Below, piece by piece: positions 46,005 through 53,860 of a stretch of 64,000 nt of DNA. Made by a program: the position numbers and the translations under genes. Source of the DNA: Burkholderia sp. PAMC 26561. GTDB taxonomy: Bacteria; Pseudomonadota; Gammaproteobacteria; Burkholderiales; Burkholderiaceae. The stretch lies in NCBI RefSeq assembly GCF_001557535.2, contig NZ_CP014315.1:1426001-1490000 (forward strand), given 5' to 3'. The notes beneath the pieces are model-generated. The model was not told the origin of the DNA, made no database searches, and saw only the letters and a list, made by a program, of their open reading frames with translations. Every line of letters starts with the position of its first letter. Positions within the stretch are counted from its first letter, which is position 1.

Positions 46005-46528
46005 GCAAACGCGACGAATACAGGCCGGGACCCGCTGCGGGCGCCGAAATCCAGAAGGATGGGGAGAAGTGGACGCTCGTTCTGGTGCGCGAACTGCGCC
46101 ATGCGCCCGAGAAAGTCTGGACCGCGTTGACCGACCCGGTCAGCCTGCGTGAATGGGCGCCCTTCGATGCCGACCGGAGCCTCGCGTCTGTCGGCCCGGT
46201 CAAGCTCTCGACGGTCGGAATGCCCACGCCGATCATCTCGGAGACTGAAGTGACGCGCGCCGAGGCGCCCCGGTTGCTTGAATACCGCTGGGGCGACAAC
46301 GACCTTCGGTGGCAACTCGAGCCGCTCGGCGACGGAACCCGTCTTACGCTCTGGCACAACATCGACCGCAATTTCATATCGATGGGCGCGGCCGGTTGGC
46401 ATATCTGCCTCGATGTGCTGGCGCAGTTCGTGGCTGGCGATCCGGTCGGGCGCATTGTCGGCGGTGAAGCGATGAAGTTCGATTGGCCGCGTCTCAAGAC
46501 CGAGTACGAAAGGCAATTCGGCATTTGA
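46001..46528 (+). CDS. SRPBCC (AHSA1-like) domain protein
   Basis: A 175-residue protein of the START-like hydrophobic-cavity fold. WTLVLVRELRHAPEKVWTAL and TDPVSLREWAPFDADRSL are the typical first strand and helix of AHSA1/CalC-like proteins, and LEYRWGDNDLRWQLEPLGDG is the usual central part. These bind small hydrophobic ligands and are commonly encoded with an ArsR repressor. Coupled to the ArsR gene by ATGA. The ligand is unknown. Confidence 0.9.
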   Translation: MSKRDEYRPGPAAGAEIQKDGEKWTLVLVRELRHAPEKVWTALTDPVSLREWAPFDADRSLASVGPVKLSTVGMPTPIISETEVTRAEAPRLLEYRWGDNDLRWQLEPLGDGTRLTLWHNIDRNFISMGAAGWHICLDVLAQFVAGDPVGRIVGGEAMKFDWPRLKTEYERQFGI

Positions 46529-46553
46529 AGCATGAACGTTTCAGGAGGAGAAG

Positions 46554-46967
46554 ATGAAGAAAACGAGTGCGGTAGATGATGTACTGGCGCCTGAACTCAT
46601 CGATAAAAAAATCGCCGAGCTTGGCGGCTGGCGCGGCAAAACTTTGAGCAGGATGCGCAAGCTGATCAGGGACGCGGACCCGGAGGTCGTCGAGCAATGG
46701 AAGTGGATGGGCACGCCCGTCTGGTCGCACGACGGAATCATTTGCACTGGCGAGTCGTATAAGTCAGTGGTGAAGCTGACCTTTGCGAAAGGGGCTTCGC
46801 TGAAGGACCCCGCGAAACTTTTCAACTCGAGCCTGGATGGAAACACAAGGCGCGCAATCGATATCCACGAGGGTGAGGAAATCGATTCGGTTGCATTCAA
46901 GGCGCTTGTCGGCGAGGCGATTGCCCTCAATGTGTCGGGCGTGAAGGCAAAGAAAAAACCCGGTTAA
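46554..46967 (+). CDS. DUF1801 (YdhG/IntG-like) protein
   Basis: A 137-residue protein with VLAPELIDKKIAELGGWRGK, the DUF1801 core PEVVEQWKWMGTPVWSHDGI, and VVKLTFAKGASLKDPAKLFN, ending in a lysine-rich tail. A GGAGGAG-like site is 7 bases before the ATG. It is third in the ArsR operon, 25 bases after the SRPBCC gene. ArsR, SRPBCC and DUF1801 genes are often together in Proteobacteria, but the joint role is not known. Confidence 0.88.
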   Translation: MKKTSAVDDVLAPELIDKKIAELGGWRGKTLSRMRKLIRDADPEVVEQWKWMGTPVWSHDGIICTGESYKSVVKLTFAKGASLKDPAKLFNSSLDGNTRRAIDIHEGEEIDSVAFKALVGEAIALNVSGVKAKKKPG

Positions 46968-46999
46968 GCCTTCCTGAGCTCTTCCGTAACAAAGTCGAC

Positions 47000-47848
47000 T
47001 TACGCCCGCGCCACTTTTCGCGCGGAGCGCCCCAGTGGGAAATAAGCGTGGACGGGCAGCCCCGTCGTCTTCCAGTCGGCGAGGACAAGCACGAGCGACC
47101 CGCGCTCCAGTTCGTCCTGGCAACCCCATGACGGCGCCGATGTGATCCCGAGGCCGCCCGTCGCGCACGCGATGGCGCCGGCTATCGAGTTGGTCGAGAT
47201 GTTCGGATGAAGCTCGACGTCCACCGTCTTGCCGTCGAGTTCGAATTGCCAGGAGGCCGCCCGCGTGGCGGCCGGCCCGCCGACGATCCTGTGCAGAGTC
47301 AGGTCTTCCGGCACAAGCGGCATCCCCGCACGTTCAAGATAAGAAGGCGCGGCAACGACAACGCGCGGAATCGTCGTGATGAATTTCGATGTCCCCGATG
47401 CATCCGGAAGATTGCCCACGCGCAACGCTACATCGACACCTTCGCGAACCACGTCCTGCCATTTATCGTCGAGCAGTAATTCGATGCTCAGGTTCGGATG
47501 ACGCTCGGTGAACGGCGCAAGACGTGGCATCACCATACGCAAGCCCATGGTCGTAGTCATGCCGACCCGCAGCAAGCCCCGCAGTTCGCCGCTTTCACGC
47601 ACGCTGTTTTCTGCGTCTTCGAGCGCCGCGAGGATGGGCTCGACGCGAGCCAGGAATTCCGCACCGGCCTCCGTCAGGACGACCGCGCGCGTACTTCGCG
47701 ATAACAGCCTGGCGCCCAGCCCCGCCTCGAGGTCCGCAACCATTCGCGACACCTGTGACTGAGCCAGCCCGAACTCGCGCGCCGCAGCAGAAAAGCTGCC
47801 GAGATGCGCAACGCGCGAATAAAGCTTGAGGCTCAGGATGTCTTTCAC
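47000..47848 (-). CDS. LysR-family regulator
   Basis: A 282-residue LTTR with LKLYSRVAHLGSFSAAAREF, the helix-turn-helix LAQSQVSRMVADLEAGLGAR and LLSRSTRAVVLTEAGAEFLA. The effector part includes MVMPRLAPFTERHPNLSIEL and VDVALRVGNLPDASGTSKF. Its length is at the lower end for the family. It is divergent from an NmrA-like gene across 195 bases and probably controls it. Confidence 0.9.
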   Translation of the reverse strand: MKDILSLKLYSRVAHLGSFSAAAREFGLAQSQVSRMVADLEAGLGARLLSRSTRAVVLTEAGAEFLARVEPILAALEDAENSVRESGELRGLLRVGMTTTMGLRMVMPRLAPFTERHPNLSIELLLDDKWQDVVREGVDVALRVGNLPDASGTSKFITTIPRVVVAAPSYLERAGMPLVPEDLTLHRIVGGPAATRAASWQFELDGKTVDVELHPNISTNSIAGAIACATGGLGITSAPSWGCQDELERGSLVLVLADWKTTGLPVHAYFPLGRSARKVARA

Positions 47849-48043
47849 GTTTTAAGCCCCTTACGTCTGATGTGACCCAGGCCGTCACTCATGCTGACCG
47901 AGCATAGATATTAGCGAAATCCAATGGCTACCGCCCTTTTGCGAGAGGCCGCATTCTTCACTCACCGGCAGCGACGCGCAAATCAACCAAGGCGCACCGC
48001 GAACCGACGAGCAAACCCTCTCTTACGCAAAAGGATGATGATC

Positions 48044-48931
48044 ATGAACCGCAAAGTACTGATTACCGGCGCTACAGGTGACACGGGCCGCGCTGCTGTA
48101 AAGGAATCCATCGAAGCCGGTTTGACGGTGCGCGCGCTGGTGCGTCGTATCGATGAACGGTCCGCCGCACTCGAAGCGCTTGGCGCACAAGTCGTAGTCG
48201 GCGACCTGCAGAATATCGACGAGGTTCGCGCTGCAATGGAAGGCGTCGACGCAGCCTATCTCGTGTATCCGGTCGCGCCGGGATTGATTACGGCGACCGC
48301 TTATTTCGCACAGGCCGCGCGTGAAGCCGGCGTCGCCACCATCATCAACCTCTCGCAACGCTCGGCAAGCCGCACATCGAACAGTCCGTCATCGAAAGAT
48401 CACTATGTTGCCGAGCAACTGCTCAGCGCGTCGGGTCTCGACGTGATCCATCTGCGCCCCACCTACTTTCTCGAATGGCTTCTCTACCCGTGGCAACTGC
48501 CGCTGTTCCGTGAGAAAGGCATCTTGCGCATGCCGGTCGGCAAAGGGCGGCACGCCGCAATCGGTACGGAAGATCAGGGCCGGGTGATCGCTGCATTGCT
48601 GAAAAATCCCGACGGGCACATCGGCCAGACGTACCCGCTCTTCGGACCGGTCGAAATGGATCACGAACAAATGGCGGCGGAACTCAGCGAAGCACTTGGC
48701 CGCAGGATCGTCTTCGAAGATGTCTCGATTGACGAATACCGCCGTTCGATGGAATCGGCCGGTGTACCGGAATACGTCGTCAAGCACCTGTCTGCCGCAA
48801 TGGACGACTACCAGCACGGCGTGATGTCCGGCATGAACGACAACGTTGAAAAGCTGACCGGCCGCAAGCCGATGAGCGTCAGGGAATTTGCGCGCGCCAA
48901 TGCGGATCGTTTGAATCCGAAAGTGTCCTGA
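48044..48931 (+). CDS. NmrA-family NAD(P)-binding protein
   Basis: A 295-residue atypical short-chain dehydrogenase. The dinucleotide site is VLITGATGDTGRAAVKESIE, followed by VRALVRRIDERSAALEAL and VVGDLQNIDEVRAAMEGVDA. The Tyr-x3-Lys pair of true SDR enzymes is not evident, as is usual for NmrA/HSCARG redox sensors and some quinone reductases. The ATG at 48044 has AAGGA 8 bases upstream; in-frame ATGs a few codons earlier are too close. A LysR gene is divergent. Confidence 0.9.
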   Translation: MNRKVLITGATGDTGRAAVKESIEAGLTVRALVRRIDERSAALEALGAQVVVGDLQNIDEVRAAMEGVDAAYLVYPVAPGLITATAYFAQAAREAGVATIINLSQRSASRTSNSPSSKDHYVAEQLLSASGLDVIHLRPTYFLEWLLYPWQLPLFREKGILRMPVGKGRHAAIGTEDQGRVIAALLKNPDGHIGQTYPLFGPVEMDHEQMAAELSEALGRRIVFEDVSIDEYRRSMESAGVPEYVVKHLSAAMDDYQHGVMSGMNDNVEKLTGRKPMSVREFARANADRLNPKVS

Positions 48932-48960
48932 CCTTACCCGCTTTTCATACTGGAAATATC

Positions 48961-49248
48961 ATGAAAGTCATGGCCGTTGGAACGCTGGTTCCCCTTTCCC
49001 CGGAACAGCTTGCGCACTACATGCCGACCGAAGTCCCCGCCACCTTGCAGTTGTACCTCGACGGCAAGATGGAACAATTCTGGATGCGGGATAACGGTGT
49101 TGGCGTGATCTTTCTGATGAGCGTCGATTCCGTCGAAGAAGCTGATAGCCTCTTGAAGGCACTGCCGCTTGGTGTCGATGATCTGCTGACCTTCGAGCTT
49201 TATCCGATCGTCCCGCTCGCACCGCTAGGTACTTTGATCGGGCGTTAG
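48961..49248 (+). CDS. Small ferredoxin-fold protein, muconolactone isomerase/YCII-like
   Basis: A 95-residue protein (MKVMAVGTLVPLSPEQLAHY, then GVIFLMSVDSVEEADSLLKA and LLTFELYPIVPLAPLGTL). The pattern of two strand-helix-strand units with an acidic helix in the second half fits dimeric alpha-beta barrel proteins such as muconolactone isomerase and YCII. It starts 29 bases after the NmrA gene and is probably co-transcribed. No catalytic role can be assigned. Confidence 0.75.
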   Translation: MKVMAVGTLVPLSPEQLAHYMPTEVPATLQLYLDGKMEQFWMRDNGVGVIFLMSVDSVEEADSLLKALPLGVDDLLTFELYPIVPLAPLGTLIGR

Positions 49249-49292
49249 CACCATGACACGAGGTCTGGAGGCGGACCTCGCGTATTTCGTTT

Positions 49293-49502
49293 TCAAGCGT
49301 CTCGATCTTCCTGGTCGTCCGCTGCGGCGTCCAGGTTCGCGTGCACGCTAAGCAGCAGCACCTCCAACTGTTCGTTTTCCTCCTGACTGAAACCGGTCAG
49401 CGCCCGGCGGCTCGCTAAATCCATGATGGATTTGCCATGCGGTAGCTGCCCGATAGCGGTGTGGGTGAGAGATATCAGGCAGGAGCGAGCGTACGCAAGC
49501 CC
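49293..49502 (-). pseudogene. C-terminal remnant of a MarR-family regulator
   Basis: The minus strand has an open stretch of 70 codons with no usable start that reads ISLTHTAIGQLPHGKSIMDL, then ASRRALTGFSQEENEQLEVL and LLSVHANLDAA before TGA at 49293. The SLT...G...L wing end and the ALxGFSxEExxxLxxLL helix are typical of the last third of MarR proteins. The DNA-binding part is missing: the frame is closed by TAG at 49503-49505, directly beside the stop of the glycosidase gene at 49506. A rearrangement or insertion probably replaced the 5' part. Confidence 0.65.
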
Positions 49503-49505
49503 CTA

Positions 49506-50714
49506 TCAAGTGTCCGGATTAGCGAGGATGAAGTTGCGCATGGCGCTGTACTCAGGGTCGACGATCTTGCCGTCGATCAAGATGCCCCACGACGTATTGC
49601 CGCTGTCCAGGACGTAGTACATCACCGACTCGATGTTGTCCGTCTTGCGCGCCGCGTAGAAGCGGGTCAGCCGCTCGGTAATGTACGACGCGCGAAATGC
49701 CTGGCTGTCCTCGGGATTGGCGTTCCACTCCGTGATCATGAACGGCACGCCGTAGCGCTTCTTGCAGTACGCAGGAAGATCGAAATTCGGGCCGCCACCG
49801 TTCACGCCGATGTTGAAGATATCCCCGTAGACCTCGTAGTTGTGCCACGTCGTGATGTCCCAGCGCAGTTGCGGATGACCTGTGGTGCCATCGGGTTGGG
49901 TGCCGTCCCAGAGTGCATCGGACGCGCCGATATCCGCCACGCAAAAGTTGATGCCGCACTTCGCGCCCGGCTGCACCGACCTGACGCCATCCATCATGCC
50001 GCGCATCACGCCGCGCATTGCCGGCCAGTTCGTGTTATTGAAATCCGTGACCCTGTTGCCCGCCGACGATGAATCAATAACAGTCTGTGAGCGCCGTGTC
50101 AGTTCATTGCCGCATTCGTACATGGTGACGCCATATGGCATGAGCGCGGCGGCAATGGTCGATCCGGATTGAAAACCCTGGTTGTACGCGGCGGCCTCGC
50201 TGGTCCAGACCACGCCGGATGCATCAGTCAGGCTTTCATCGATACAGACAAACAGGCTGATGCCAGTACCGACAAACGCCTTCGCCATATTCACCAGCGC
50301 ATTCAGCGACTTCGCGTCGAAGCATGTCAGTCGATACGACGTGCATCCCAGGGCTTGCAGGATCGCGACAGTTTGCGACGGCGTGTACAGGTAGTCGTAG
50401 TGCCCGTTCATGCCATAGAACATGCCCGATGCAGCCTTGACCGCCGAGTCATCGGGAACTTCGACCGGCTCCGACGCTGCGGCGTCGGGTACAGCGACTT
50501 CCGATGCAGCGCCGCTGGCGGCTGCGGGCGCGGCGGCAGCCGCCGGAGGCTGTGTAACGGTGACCGCGCTGCTCCCGGTGGGCGCTGCGGCAACACTTAC
50601 GCCCTTAGAAGCCGCTGAGGAGTCCGAGCCGCCACCGCCGCCTCCGCATCCGGCGAGCGCATAGCTGCCGCCGAAGGCGCAAACACGACTCAAAAATGAA
50701 CGGCGACTGAGCAT
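49506..50714 (-). CDS. Exported glycoside hydrolase-like lipoprotein (clan GH-A type)
   Basis: A 402-residue protein. The N-terminus SRRSFLSRVCAFGGSYALAG has a twin-arginine motif and a lipobox (LAGC, Cys23), followed by glycines and a long Ala/Pro/Ser/Val linker to about residue 97. The catalytic domain is a TIM barrel with an acid/base Glu in the NE pair (Glu204 in YECGNEL) and a nucleophile-like Glu329 in FMITEWNAN. Clan GH-A families such as GH5, GH39 and PslG-like exopolysaccharide hydrolases share these features. The ATG at 50714 has GGAG 9 bases upstream. Polysaccharide genes nearby suggest it trims the polymer they make. Confidence 0.85.
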   Translation of the reverse strand: MLSRRSFLSRVCAFGGSYALAGCGGGGGGSDSSAASKGVSVAAAPTGSSAVTVTQPPAAAAAPAAASGAASEVAVPDAAASEPVEVPDDSAVKAASGMFYGMNGHYDYLYTPSQTVAILQALGCTSYRLTCFDAKSLNALVNMAKAFVGTGISLFVCIDESLTDASGVVWTSEAAAYNQGFQSGSTIAAALMPYGVTMYECGNELTRRSQTVIDSSSAGNRVTDFNNTNWPAMRGVMRGMMDGVRSVQPGAKCGINFCVADIGASDALWDGTQPDGTTGHPQLRWDITTWHNYEVYGDIFNIGVNGGGPNFDLPAYCKKRYGVPFMITEWNANPEDSQAFRASYITERLTRFYAARKTDNIESVMYYVLDSGNTSWGILIDGKIVDPEYSAMRNFILANPDT

Positions 50715-51003
50715 GACGAGTTTCTCCAACGTCGGAGTGGTCGACGAAAAGTTTTTGTATGACGAATTACGAGCCAGACACAGCTTGGCTTCGATGGGGT
50801 GCCGACGAGCTCGCCTGCTGATAAATTGCATGGCGGTCAGCCGGGATGACGGCGATAATCCGCGCGCATCTTCAACCGCATTAACGGCAATGACGTCCGA
50901 ATGTTTAGCGTCTGCTTAAATTTTTTTTAACGGACGCGCGAATGAATAACTGCGGGCGGCGTTTTGAAGAGGATTGGGAGAGGAGGATGCGGGCGAGTAA
51001 TCT
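50715..51003. other. Upstream region of the glycosidase gene, no gene seen
   Basis: AT-rich in part, with a run of eight T (50922-50929 region) framed by TTAAA and TTTAA. No reading frame here resembles a protein. It most likely holds the glycosidase promoter and, with the hairpins next to it, forms a 430-base gap between two minus-strand genes. Confidence 0.5.
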
Positions 51004-51063
51004 GCCTGCACTCCTCGCAGGCGAGCCCGGAAAACGGGCCGATTGCCCACAATGGTAGCAATC
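51004..51063. repeat. Three consecutive hairpins in the gap before the glycosidase gene
   Basis: GCCTGC/GCAGGC (51004-51009, 51017-51022), GCCCG/CGGGC with a GAAAA loop (51025-51039), and GATTGCCCA/TGG-TA-GCAATC (51041-51063) follow each other with only two and one bases between. A fourth, longer hairpin is at 51081-51108. Such an array could be a structured leader or small RNA, or a group of terminators. Confidence 0.5.
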
Positions 51064-51080
51064 CTAACTAATTAAACAAT

Positions 51081-51108
51081 GATCTTCGCCGCGCGGAGCG
51101 CGAAGATC
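51081..51108 (-). terminator. Hairpin after the ATP-grasp gene
   Basis: GATCTTCGC (51081-51089) and GCGAAGATC (51100-51108) are perfect 9-base arms with a 10-base loop, 37 bases after the ATP-grasp stop at 51146. In the minus RNA the stem is followed by AUUGUUUAAUU, a weak U-rich tail. A likely terminator, perhaps partly dependent on other factors. Confidence 0.6.
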
Positions 51109-51145
51109 AACAGATAAGATGAAGCCTGAAAGCGTGTGCTTTGAT

Positions 51146-52210
51146 TCAGCTCTTCCGGGAGGGTTTCAACCGCTCCCATCGCAAGTCGGAGAAACAGGGA
51201 CCTTGCGTGGCCTCGCTGAACTTGACGTCGTTATGTTCGGCGTTCCATTCCATGACCTGAACATTGCCGTTCATATCGACGGTCAAATCCCATCCGACGC
51301 ATCGGGCAAAGGGAATTTTCTTGTGAAGTTCAAGCACGGTGCTGACGCATTTCGAAAAGGCCGGTACGCTCAGGCCATCGAACTTGATTCTGGAATCCGG
51401 ATGCTCATCGAGCGCCATCCAGTTCGCCAGGTAACCTTGCGCGTACAGTTTGCCGTTAGCCAGATCCACGGGCACGCAAATCTCGCTGTCCGGTTGAATG
51501 TGAGTATCTGCAACCCGGCCAAGGCGTAAAAAGCATGCACGAATGGAAATCAGCCCGGCATCATCTACGACTGATGTAATCCTTAAAGTCGCCACAGCAT
51601 TCGATGCGAAATCATTAAACAATTGATGTTGAACAATGAATCGCTGAATTACGCCATTTCCCAACGACTTTATGCTGCCGACACTGAAGGTTTCCCGGTC
51701 GAAAAAGAAAACGCCCTTTCCTTGGAACGAACTGTCGACTTTAAATACGATTTTTTCCGTGTTTCGGAAAACAAATGTTTCGACCTCCGCTTCAGGAACT
51801 GCAACATGATCAGAGGTAAAGAACAGCCCATTAACAAAGTAAGCGATATCCGGAAAAGTATCGCTGCTAAAAATAATGCCGGATAAGGGCTTGAGGCTGG
51901 ATATCTTTCCGTACGATCCTTTCATTCGGGGTACGACGACGCTCCCATAATAATTATCGGGAATCCAGCCTTCCTTGAACGTTCCAGTGAACGCGGCATA
52001 GACGCGGAGCCAAGGTGCATAACGGGCATTGCCGAGTACCTCCTGCGCGTAAGCATCAGCCAGCCTCAAGTTGACCGGGTCGGTCTTGCCGTTTTTCTTC
52101 TCAAGCGTCTTGAATATGATTCGGGCCTGCGACTCATGATCCTTGTCGAACTTGTGGCGTGCCGCTTTTTTAATGGATTTTCTGACTAATGTCTCAACAT
52201 CAACGCGCAT
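51146..52210 (-). CDS. Sugar-transfer associated ATP-grasp protein
   Basis: A 354-residue protein of the ATPgrasp_ST type found in polysaccharide gene clusters. Visible parts: basic N-terminus (VRKSIKKAARHKFDKDHESQ), TFVFRNTEKIVFKVDSSFQG and KGVFFFDRE (nucleotide site lysines and glycine loop), VATLRITSVVDDAGLISIRA, and the metal-binding end GWDLTVDMNGNVQVMEWNAE with Asp, Glu and Asn. The gene is poorer in GC than most of the window, which hints at transfer. The amide or ester it forms is unknown. It is on the strand opposite to the glycosyltransferase and flippase but in the same group. Confidence 0.85.
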   Translation of the reverse strand: MRVDVETLVRKSIKKAARHKFDKDHESQARIIFKTLEKKNGKTDPVNLRLADAYAQEVLGNARYAPWLRVYAAFTGTFKEGWIPDNYYGSVVVPRMKGSYGKISSLKPLSGIIFSSDTFPDIAYFVNGLFFTSDHVAVPEAEVETFVFRNTEKIVFKVDSSFQGKGVFFFDRETFSVGSIKSLGNGVIQRFIVQHQLFNDFASNAVATLRITSVVDDAGLISIRACFLRLGRVADTHIQPDSEICVPVDLANGKLYAQGYLANWMALDEHPDSRIKFDGLSVPAFSKCVSTVLELHKKIPFARCVGWDLTVDMNGNVQVMEWNAEHNDVKFSEATQGPCFSDLRWERLKPSRKS

Positions 52211-52796
52211 CGTGCATTTCCAGAGTTTTGTATGGATTTATTTAGGACGCCAATACTACCCCGGGCGCCCCCTTCTTCCCAAGCATACCCGGAATCCTCC
52301 GTCGGCAGGCGCACGGTAAGTCACGAATTACCCGTATTGGTCAAGATACATAATGAAAATGTAAGGCAATATAATGTAGTTGTTAAGAATTACTGAGCAT
52401 ATGCGGATACCACCATTTCGTTACAAGCTTATTGCAGAAAAAGATAAGAAGCCGAACGCGAAAATCCACCGCTAATTCCTCAGCTTAATCGGCCAATAGC
52501 TCCGGACTTTGCGCCGGGCAAAGGCGTCTGACGTTCTCGGCGGTTTATGCTTCACTGCAGCATAGTCGTTCGCTCCAAGCACGAATTTCGGGTCCCAGGT
52601 CGGCTTGTTGCAAGGCTGGGCGCATCGCGCAAAATCGCGTCTCAAGTCCTGATCCTGACTTCCAACCACAGTCCTTCAATCACCTGCACTTTCGAGATCT
52701 GACGAAATTGCGACGTCGCATGGGCCGATTTTGTTGAATTGGCCTGACAGACTCTCTCGATTGCCGCATGGAATCTCTAGCCAGCACCGAGGCCCT
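52211..52796. other. AT-rich gap between ATP-grasp and glycosyltransferase genes
   Basis: A 586-base stretch with low GC around 52320-52440. It contains a perfect TATAAT at 52370-52375 and should carry divergent promoters for the ATP-grasp and GT2 genes. A 65-codon minus frame at 52472-52669 (ending RKVRSYWPIKLRN) has coding-like composition but no RBS or recognised domain; it might be the tail of a lost gene. Nothing else is supported. Confidence 0.4.
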
Positions 52797-53807
52797 ATGG
52801 AACCCGTCACGATCGTCATCTGCAACTACAACTACGAGCGCTTTCTCACGCAGGCAATCGAGTCGGCGCTTGCCCAGGACTATCCGGCCACGCGGGTCGT
52901 GGTCGTCGACGACGGTTCGACCGATGGCTCGCGGGCGCTTATCGATGGATATGGATCGCGTATCTCAGCGGTCTTCAAGGAGAACGGAGGCCAGGTCTCG
53001 GCCTACAATCGCGCCGTGGATATCATTGAAACGGACCACGCGATCCTGCTGGATTCAGATGACCTTCTCTATCCCAGTGCCGTGTCTGACGTGATGCGCG
53101 TCTTCCAGAGCGGCGACTATGCGAAGGTCCAGTTCCGCCTGGACGTGATCGACTCCGCTGGCGGTCTGATGGGAGTACACGTACCGCATTCGGAGCCGCC
53201 GGCGGATTGCGGCACGTTGCTAAAGCGCGGCTGGCTGTACCCGTCGCCGCCGGCATCGGGCAATGCGTATCGCGTCAGTGCCTTGAAGCAGATTTTTCCG
53301 GTGCCCGAGTCAGCCATCAACCGCTACGGCGCTGATTTCTACGCCATATACGGTGTCGTGTTGCTGGGTTCCGTCGCAACGATTCCCAAGTCGCTCGGTG
53401 GATATCGGGTGCATCATACGAGTGCGCCCAGCGTGTCGTTTGCAAACGCAGAGAGCATGGTCAAGGGATCGAGCGCGCTCAGCATGCGATGGGCGACCTT
53501 GCAGAACATTGCACACTCGCGCCTGAAAGTCGATTTACCGGTATCGTTTCACGACTTCTCTCACGAGAAGGCGCATTTTTGCTCCCGCGTGTATCAGGCG
53601 CCGCTTGCAACTCGCTGGGGCTGGATGATGAGAGAGTCGCGCAGTTATTTGCATTCGATTATTGCAAACCCTTTCTGGAGCCTTAAAAAGAAAGTCGGGA
53701 CGCTCGTGTTGTCGAGCATGTGCCTCGTACCTTATTCACCCTTGTCGGATTTCGCGGTCCGTTATATTGCCAACCCGCTAGGTCGCCGTCGCGCAGCAGC
53801 ACGCTAA
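52797..53807 (+). CDS. Family 2 glycosyltransferase
   Basis: A 336-residue GT-A enzyme. MEPVTIVICNYNYERFLTQA opens the protein; VVVVDDGSTDGS binds the nucleotide sugar and LDSDDLLYP is the DxD metal motif. ENGGQVSAYNRAVDI is the next conserved part. The C-terminal third (about 230-336) has few known features, with an amphipathic basic end (NPLGRRRAAAR). The start at 52797 follows CGAGG; the frame upstream is open but has no domain. The flippase gene follows after 53 bases. It probably adds a sugar during polysaccharide repeat-unit synthesis. Confidence 0.92.
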   Translation: MEPVTIVICNYNYERFLTQAIESALAQDYPATRVVVVDDGSTDGSRALIDGYGSRISAVFKENGGQVSAYNRAVDIIETDHAILLDSDDLLYPSAVSDVMRVFQSGDYAKVQFRLDVIDSAGGLMGVHVPHSEPPADCGTLLKRGWLYPSPPASGNAYRVSALKQIFPVPESAINRYGADFYAIYGVVLLGSVATIPKSLGGYRVHHTSAPSVSFANAESMVKGSSALSMRWATLQNIAHSRLKVDLPVSFHDFSHEKAHFCSRVYQAPLATRWGWMMRESRSYLHSIIANPFWSLKKKVGTLVLSSMCLVPYSPLSDFAVRYIANPLGRRRAAAR

Positions 53808-53860
53808 GCTTCGCAACAAGGCGATAAATTACGCCGCCTGGCGGGCTTAAACAAAGAAGT

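Noticed and set aside
52472..52669. 65-codon minus frame in the AT-rich gap
   Set aside because: Composition is somewhat protein-like, but start signal, partner gene and known domain are missing. Mentioned only in the description of the gap.
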